Assembly (NCBI GenBank): GCA_030770545.1
Contig: CM061109.1
Coordinates: 12,074,001 to 12,138,000 of the forward strand
Direction of reading: 5' to 3'
DNA length: 64,000 bases
Source of the DNA: Macropodus opercularis
Lineage: Eukaryota; Chordata; Actinopteri; Anabantiformes; Osphronemidae
Positions 62,785 to 64,000 of this stretch are shown here, one piece after another (the first letter of the stretch is position 1; the number at the start of each line of letters is the position of its first letter). The position numbers and the translations under genes are program-made. The notes under the pieces are model-generated. The model saw only the letters and a program-made list of their open reading frames with translations. It was not told where the DNA came from and made no database searches.

Positions 62785-62990
62785 ATCCTTACGTCCTGCG
62801 TTACGCGCACCACTCCAGCGCCGTTTATCCTTCCTTCCCTGCGCTCTGCTCAAACTACACGCACGACATAACCTGCTAACGTCGTCGCTGCTGCCGTGAA
62901 CGACGCTGTGAACTTGTGTGCGCACACGCAGTCCGCTGCATCGCCGCGCTGAGCTGTAAAAGTGGGGCGTCTCTCCGCGGGTCTACCTTC
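62785..62990 (-). promoter_or_regulatory. cobll1: CpG-rich block, candidate cobll1 promoter
   Basis: Roughly 20-25 CpG dinucleotides in about 200 bp, against a CpG-poor background. It sits between the slc38a11 3' end and the cobll1 coding exons, where a cobll1 promoter is expected. On the minus strand a 21-codon ORF (MQRTACAHTSS...) opens here. No TATA box was found. Confidence 0.4.
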
Positions 62991-63181
62991 CCTCTAGGAT
63001 CCTGGTGCGGCATTACACGTCCTGTCCATCATCACAGCTCTGTCAAATCCCACAGAGCAACAACCCGCAGTTTCTGTCTTGAAAAACAAGCCCAGGTTCT
63101 GTGGGCTTGTGAGTTTATTGACACACAGGCTGTGACCCGTCATTTCAGCGTTGTTGTTTTGAACTTCCTTCCAATAAAAGC

Positions 63182-63187
63182 TTTATT
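63182..63187 (-). terminator. slc38a11: Candidate slc38a11 poly(A) signal
   Basis: AATAAA on the minus strand 324 bp past the stop codon. A second one is at 63114-63119. Confidence 0.45.
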
Positions 63188-63510
63188 TGCCTACAGGGAC
63201 ATCGTGTGGCAGAACGTGGGAATTGTTACACAAAGAAATGTCAACATAGACTATGCAAGAATTACACAATAAAAACCTTCACTTAAATCTTTGTAGAATA
63301 ACACACCCACAGGTCACATGAGCTAAACATTCAACGCACTTTATCTACTGGTGAAGCACCAATGCTGACCAGCGGACCTGAAAGTTGCCATTGTCACATA
63401 GTTGACTGGATTAAAGTTAAGGCTCTGTGCAGAGGGGTCAGGTCTTTCCACATACTTTGTCATACAATGTAGGCATTGTTGTAAAAAAAAATGTTTGCAG
63501 TGCGTTCCGT

Positions 63511-63750
63511 TCATAAAGGCGGTACAGTGGCGGAAACGTTGGCGTCTGCACAGTAGAACATCTCCACACCATGAGAACAGTCTTGAGGGTAGAGGCCAGT
63601 CATGGTCAAACCAGTGATCATGACAAACAGGCCAATAGCTATCAAGATGGTGGGCATCACGTTTTCACCCTTGAACCAGCGGCCAGACGAGAGTTTGAGG
63701 AAACACGCAGATGGAATGATGAAGATCAGAGGTGTGGCGCTCAGGACACC
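63511..63750 (-). CDS. slc38a11: slc38a11 last exon
   Basis: 240 bp from acceptor ACCGTCCAG to TGA. It encodes GVLSATPLIFIIPSACFLKL, a membrane helix around LIAIGLFVMITGLTMTGL, and QDCSHGVEMFYC. SLC38A11 carries GVLCATPLIFIIPSACYLKL and QDCTHGQEMFYC at the same place, followed by a short N-glycosylatable tail (NVS here). The tail after MFYC is only 12 residues, shorter than in human. Confidence 0.93.
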   Translation of the reverse strand, partial: GVLSATPLIFIIPSACFLKLSSGRWFKGENVMPTILIAIGLFVMITGLTMTGLYPQDCSHGVEMFYCADANVSATVPPL

Positions 63751-63965
63751 CTGGACGGTAGAAGACAAGATGAAAGATGAAACACATGAAGACGCATGAA
63801 CAGGTACAGGTTGACGTGAGAGACATCACTTACATTGAGCTCCAAAACAACTCCCAGGCAGTCATAGGCCAAAGATATTGATGTGCAAACTGCAACTATG
63901 AGAAATGTAACGGCTACATATTCAGCCTTTGACAGATCCCTGCTGCAAATGACATTGGATAACAC
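63511..63965 (-). CDS. slc38a11: Putative sodium-coupled neutral amino-acid transporter 11 (3' part)
   Basis: The two terminal exons of a multi-pass SLC38 (APC-superfamily) transporter; the gene continues past the right edge. Together they encode the last three membrane segments. DCLGVVLELN|GVLSATPLI matches SLC38A11 across the splice junction. Function is inferred from the family: the substrate and sodium coupling of SLC38A11 are not well established. Position next to cobll1 agrees with human 2q24.3. Other SLC38 members (A7, A8) are less likely because of the DC(T/S)HG-EMFYC signature. Confidence 0.9.
63834..63965 (-). CDS. slc38a11: slc38a11 penultimate exon
   Basis: 132 bp from acceptor TTCTTCTTAG to donor GTAAGT. 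It encodes VLSNVICSRDLSKAEYVAVT, then a hydrophobic helix ending DCLGVVLELN. It aligns with VIANVFFGGNLS...DCLGIVLELN of SLC38A11. An internal AG at 63943-63944 is a weaker alternative acceptor. Confidence 0.9.
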
Positions 63966-64000
63966 CTAAGAAGAAAATCAAGAACACAACGTGTGTCTAC

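Noticed and set aside
1..64000. CRISPR arrays, tRNA or rRNA genes, intact transposons
   Set aside because: No spaced direct repeats, cloverleaf boxes, rRNA segments or transposase/reverse transcriptase frames were seen.

Overview
This is a vertebrate nuclear window, most likely from a teleost fish. The evidence is GT-AG introns, genes spread over many short exons, fish-type L2/LINE 3'-tail repeat fragments, CA microsatellites, and proteins that read as fish versions of known vertebrate families. The fairly short introns suggest a compact percomorph-like genome, but that is inference.

Three protein genes are visible, all on the minus strand. From right to left in the window, which is the direction of transcription, they are the last two exons of slc38a11 (63511-63965), the bulk of cobll1 (about 46402-52440, with 5' exons upstream not identified), and grb14 (31043-44412, with a possible non-coding 5' exon at 45757-45850). 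From memory of the human map, the same order and orientation occurs at 2q24.3 (GRB14-COBLL1-SLC38A11). Residue-level matches and this order favour grb14/cobll1 over the paralogous grb10/cobl pair. The intergenic gaps are tight. The cobll1 poly(A) signal lies about 130 bp from the candidate grb14 5' exon. The slc38a11 3' end lies about 200 bp from a CpG-rich block that could be the cobll1 promoter.

Positions 1 to about 30.4 kb hold no recognisable gene. They look like the non-coding territory downstream of grb14 (towards fign in other vertebrates). They contain microsatellites, two decayed L2-like fragments, one strong imperfect hairpin (16517-16580), and AT-rich blocks with many TAATTA/TAATTG-type sites that could be conserved regulatory elements.

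Grb14 is a cytoplasmic adaptor (RA-PH-BPS-SH2) that inhibits insulin-receptor signalling. Cobll1 is a cordon-bleu-like actin regulator. Slc38a11 is a predicted amino-acid transporter. They are neighbours by ancestry rather than an operon. The points most worth a second look are the missing WH2 domain in cobll1, a possible second grb14 first exon at 37246-37320, and two long hairpins. I found no novel defence, mobile or RNA system.
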